A DNA stretch of 33,605 bases, taken from assembly GCA_003931895.1 (NCBI GenBank), contig RRZV01000014.1, positions 1-33,605 on the forward strand. The letters run 5' to 3'. Shown here piece after piece: positions 31,601 through 33,605 of the stretch (the stretch's first letter is position 1; every line of letters begins with the position of its first letter). The notes under the pieces are model-generated. The model ran no database searches. It saw only the letters and a list, made by a program, of their open reading frames with translations, and was not told the origin of the DNA. Both the position numbers and the translations under genes were made by a program. Source of the stretch: Mesohalobacter salilacus (GTDB lineage: Bacteria > Bacteroidota > Bacteroidia > Flavobacteriales > Flavobacteriaceae).

Positions 31601-31622
31601 CGACTATAACAAAAAAAGGATT

Positions 31623-32378
31623 ATGAAAAAACACTACGTATTCACAATGATTTTGGGTTTATTTTTGATGTTAAATGCCCAAAATGCTCAAGCACAAAAC
31701 ATCAGATTACTTGAAGTAAATCCTGCGACTGATGAAATTACCTTGAAAAATTTTGGTAGCTCAGCTCAAAATGTTGGCAGTTGGTGGGTGTGTTCATTGT
31801 TTGTTTATCAACAAATTAGCAATCTAAACATCACCAATGGTAATATGATGATGATGCCTAATGATGAAATCACCTTTACGGGATTTTCGCTTAATGACTC
31901 TTCATCAGATTTAGGACTTTATAACAACAATTCTTTTGGTTCATCAACGGCTATGCAAGATTTTGTGCAATGGGGCGCTGGTGGTCAAGGTCGTGAAAAT
32001 GTTGCTGTTGCTAAAGGTATTTGGTCTGCGGGTGACTTTTTGAGTTCGGCTGGACCCTTTGCCTATCAAGGTGATGGTACAGAAAACGGATTAGGGTTTT
32101 GGACGACTTTAAGTTTAGACGAATTTTTAGACGCAAGCCAAATTGTATTATACCCAAACCCTACCCAGAGCATCATAACCTTAGAAAACCTCTCTCAGCA
32201 TGACATCACAGGAATAGAAGTTTTTGACACTTTTGGTAGAAAGGTCAATACATTTAATAATCTAGACATTGTTGACAAAACACAACTTGATTTGTCTGCT
32301 TTGACTTCTGGGATGTATTTATTTAAAGTTTTTGATGATGCCAACAGGTTTGTAACCCAAAAGGTGATTATTAAGTAA
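31623..32378 (+). CDS. Lamin-tail-like protein with T9SS type A sorting domain
   Basis: This is a secreted protein of 251 residues. I place the start at 31623 because it gives a proper signal peptide (MKKHYVFTMILGLFLMLNAQNAQAQ); the in-frame ATG at 31590 would put 11 charged residues in front. The N-terminal part (about 26-170) resembles a lamin-tail-domain fold (IRLLEVNPATDEITLKNFGS, VGSWWVCS, ITFTGFSLNDSSSDLGLYN). The C-terminal ~75 residues are a type A sorting signal for type IX secretion: ILYPNPTQSIITLENL, a GxxV-like middle, and SGMYLFKVF...VTQKVIIK. It should be exported by the Por machinery and anchored or released at the surface. It could be a nucleic-acid or surface-binding protein; that is unproven. 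Confidence 0.75.
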   Translation: MKKHYVFTMILGLFLMLNAQNAQAQNIRLLEVNPATDEITLKNFGSSAQNVGSWWVCSLFVYQQISNLNITNGNMMMMPNDEITFTGFSLNDSSSDLGLYNNNSFGSSTAMQDFVQWGAGGQGRENVAVAKGIWSAGDFLSSAGPFAYQGDGTENGLGFWTTLSLDEFLDASQIVLYPNPTQSIITLENLSQHDITGIEVFDTFGRKVNTFNNLDIVDKTQLDLSALTSGMYLFKVFDDANRFVTQKVIIK

Positions 32379-32385
32379 TGAGATA

Positions 32386-32452
32386 ACCTCATCATGCTTG
32401 TTCGTGTCTCCTTGCTTCCATCTTATGCGTAATGACGTAATGACGGTGAGGA
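32386..32452. repeat. Degenerate TCATTACG-type intergenic repeat
   Basis: On the minus strand this reads CGTCATTACGTCATTACGC, then GATGGAAGCAAGGAGACACGAACAAGC, a decayed form of a CGTCATTGCGA-type intergenic repeat that recurs at 33225-33595. The end contains an 8-base tandem (CGTAATGA twice, 32428-32443). The termini CCTCA and TGAGG are complementary. It lies between convergent genes. Confidence 0.5.
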
Positions 32453-32494
32453 TAAGTTGTTTCTCATTTTAACAAAATAACTTGTCCAAGTTTT

Positions 32495-33142
32495 TTACCT
32501 GACTTTCAACCAACCTGTTATGCTTAATCTTAAATCTTCTTTCACGGGTTTGACTTCGTGCTCTAAAATTTGACTTTCAAAGATGACTAAACGGCCAAAT
32601 TTTGGAAGGATTGGTATGGCGTTTTCTTGGTTGTTGGTTTGGGTATAAATCATCAGTTCGCCTCCATGGTTAACTGACCAATCTTTGTTAAGGTAAAGTA
32701 CTACAGAAAGCTTTCGTCTTTGGTCGTTTTGGAAGGTATCGAGATGGCGCTTATAAAACCGTCCTTGTGGATAGACCGCAAAGTGAAATTCTTTATGTAA
32801 AATGCCCATAAAACAAGTACGGTTCAGATAATTAATAAACTGCTTAATATGGTTTAAAAACCGAAGCTCTATTTCATTTGGCATTTTATCATTGATCCAT
32901 TGGATATAGTCGCCTCTAATTTCAGTTTTAATGTGCTCGTCAAAATGTTTACCGATGGCCGCCTTTTTGAGTTCATCAGCTTGGTATAAAGCTAAAATAT
33001 GCTGGTGTAAATGCTGTAAAAGTTCATCATCAAAAAAATCATCTGTCACAGCGTAATGATGGTCTTGAAGTTGGGAAATGATATTTTCGTAAGTGTTGTG
33101 AAAATCGCCATTTAACTGTTCGGAGAGTAAAACTTTTGTCAT
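32495..33142 (-). CDS. 2OG-Fe(II) oxygenase, prolyl 4-hydroxylase-like
   Basis: This is a cytosolic non-heme iron dioxygenase of 215 residues that uses 2-oxoglutarate. The iron ligands are visible as His133 and Asp135 in KRHLDTFQ and His195 in LEHEVKPV, and the 2-oxoglutarate-binding Arg205 lies in DLRLSITGWLKV. The RRKLSVVLYLNKDW and GGELMIY segments (142-166) are characteristic of the P4Hc class. The substrate could be a ribosomal protein, a free amino acid or a peptide; nothing nearby decides. The gene stands alone, ending opposite the T9SS cargo gene, with the repeat-rich region upstream. Confidence 0.88.
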   Translation of the reverse strand: MTKVLLSEQLNGDFHNTYENIISQLQDHHYAVTDDFFDDELLQHLHQHILALYQADELKKAAIGKHFDEHIKTEIRGDYIQWINDKMPNEIELRFLNHIKQFINYLNRTCFMGILHKEFHFAVYPQGRFYKRHLDTFQNDQRRKLSVVLYLNKDWSVNHGGELMIYTQTNNQENAIPILPKFGRLVIFESQILEHEVKPVKEDLRLSITGWLKVR

Positions 33143-33300
33143 TTTTTGTCAACACCTTTTGGATAAAAAAGGCGGGCAAAAATAGTTTAATTTTTTGTTA
33201 TTTGTTATAATTTTAATGATACGACCTTGGTGATTATGTTGGGAGAAGCCGCTTGTTGATTAGGAGTTCAACTTGAGATGAAAACACGTCATAGCTAACA

Positions 33301-33341
33301 TTCAACAGATTGCCTGCCTGCCGGCGAGGCAGGCTTCGTCG
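33301..33341. repeat. GC-rich palindrome repeat, copy A
   Basis: A 41-base element, identical to 33532-33572 except at one base. Its core at 33312-33334 has perfect arms GCCTGCCT and AGGCAGGC around GCCGGCG. On the minus strand it lies between GAAGC and AATCTGTTGAA, and removing about 21 bases gives an uninterrupted GAAGCAATCTGTTGAA of the known type of outer repeat. Confidence 0.75.
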
Positions 33342-33349
33342 TGCCTCCT

Positions 33350-33364
33350 TCCGCCATAGGCGGA
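33350..33364. repeat. Second palindromic module TCCGCC-ATA-GGCGGA
   Basis: Perfect six-base arms around ATA. Extended, the sequence TAGGCGGACAGGCGTAATGA (33357-33376) recurs at 33414-33433 with one difference. On the minus strand it interrupts CGTCATTACG...AGGCACGACGAAGC, so it too appears to be inserted into the outer repeat. Confidence 0.65.
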
Positions 33365-33531
33365 CAGGCGTAATGACGATTTACGAGACACGTTGTTGCG
33401 TTTCCTTTCACCTTAGGCGGACGGGCGTAATGATGGTGAAATTATACGTCACTGCGAACCCGACCTTATGAGGGTGAAGCAGTCTGTTGATTAGGAGTTC
33501 TTAGTGGTTTAAATAACCTAATAGGTTTTAA

Positions 33532-33572
33532 TTCAACAGATGGCCTGCCTGCCGGCGAGGCAGGCTTCGTCG
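33532..33572. repeat. GC-rich palindrome repeat, copy B
   Basis: This is the second copy of the 41-base element, with core 33543-33565. On the minus strand the outer repeat before it is nearly intact: GCGTCATTGCGAGGGAAGC followed by GCAGCGACGAAGC. It is therefore the least decayed version of the host repeat in the window. Confidence 0.75.
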
Positions 33573-33605
33573 CTGCGCTTCCCTCGCAATGACGCAAAAA
33601 ACATA

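Larger units (their letters stand above)
33143..33605. other. Gene-free region filled with nested palindromic repeats
   Basis: No ORF of substance is present in these 463 bases. About the first 80 are AT-rich upstream sequence of the oxygenase gene. From about 33222 on, repeats dominate. TGTTGATTAGGAGTTC occurs at 33254-33269 and 33485-33500, and TTCAACAGAT begins at 33301 and 33532; both pairs have the same 231-base offset, so a larger unit was duplicated. The DNA ends inside the last copy. Confidence 0.7.

Noticed and set aside
33143-33605. Possible insertion sequence remnant.
   Set aside because: No transposase fragment or terminal inverted repeats of IS size; only short palindromic repeats are seen.

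Overview
This 33.6 kb window is AT-rich chromosomal DNA from a member of the Bacteroidota, almost certainly the family Flavobacteriaceae. The evidence is the gliding-motility lipoprotein gene gldH beside a RicT/PSP1 gene, a protein with a C-terminal type IX secretion sorting domain, Bacteroidota-restricted families (DUF4251, DUF5777, collagen-like GPPGPPG lipoprotein), a bacterial mevalonate pathway pair, and promoters of the Bacteroidota form TTG-N17-23-TAnnTTTG. I cannot name a genus. The window is mostly housekeeping and envelope genes. I see no prophage, insertion sequence, CRISPR array, rRNA or tRNA.

Layout. 154-3104 (+): mevalonate diphosphate decarboxylase, mevalonate kinase-like protein and a UbiA prenyltransferase form an isoprenoid operon. 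3227-5445: a PhoD-like phosphatase lipoprotein (+) meets a PLP-dependent transsulfuration enzyme (-), their stop codons sharing bases. 5589-7491 (+): hemF-hemB with a good promoter. 7502-7550 is a palindromic dispersed repeat, then an exported esterase (7611-9125), apolipoprotein N-acyltransferase lnt (9207-10805) and purE (10917-11399). 11488-13552 (-): a small heat-shock protein, a collagen-like lipoprotein and a translationally coupled pair of MsrB enzymes. 13762-14550 (+): an SpoU-type RNA methyltransferase. 14660-22161 (+): a tightly packed seven-gene run, ricT-gldH-PBP1A-rsmA-mgtE-thioesterase-dehydrogenase, with most junctions overlapping. 22157-22280 is a 28-bp degenerate tandem repeat. 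22295-25419 (+): a DUF4097-like exported protein, lspA and an ABC-F ATPase. 25581-26528 (-): a DUF4251 lipoprotein and a 51-residue membrane protein. 26644-29345 (+): methyltransferase, small membrane protein, PduO-type adenosyltransferase and an orphan histidine kinase. 29351-32378: two divergent transcripts encoding a YceI protein and a c-type cytochrome lipoprotein on one side, and an anchored OB-fold protein, a DUF5777 beta-barrel and a T9SS cargo on the other. 32495-33142 (-): a 2OG-Fe(II) oxygenase. 33143-33605 has no gene but is packed with nested palindromic repeats.

The genes share an envelope theme. lspA and lnt mature lipoproteins, and at least six lipoproteins are encoded here (PhoD-like, collagen-like, MsrB, GldH, DUF4251, cytochrome). 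PBP1A builds the wall, GldH serves gliding and type IX secretion, and the 29.3-32.4 kb cluster looks like a small envelope redox or lipid-handling module. That cluster and the layered palindromic repeats are the parts I find least explained; the rest is ordinary flavobacterial core genome.
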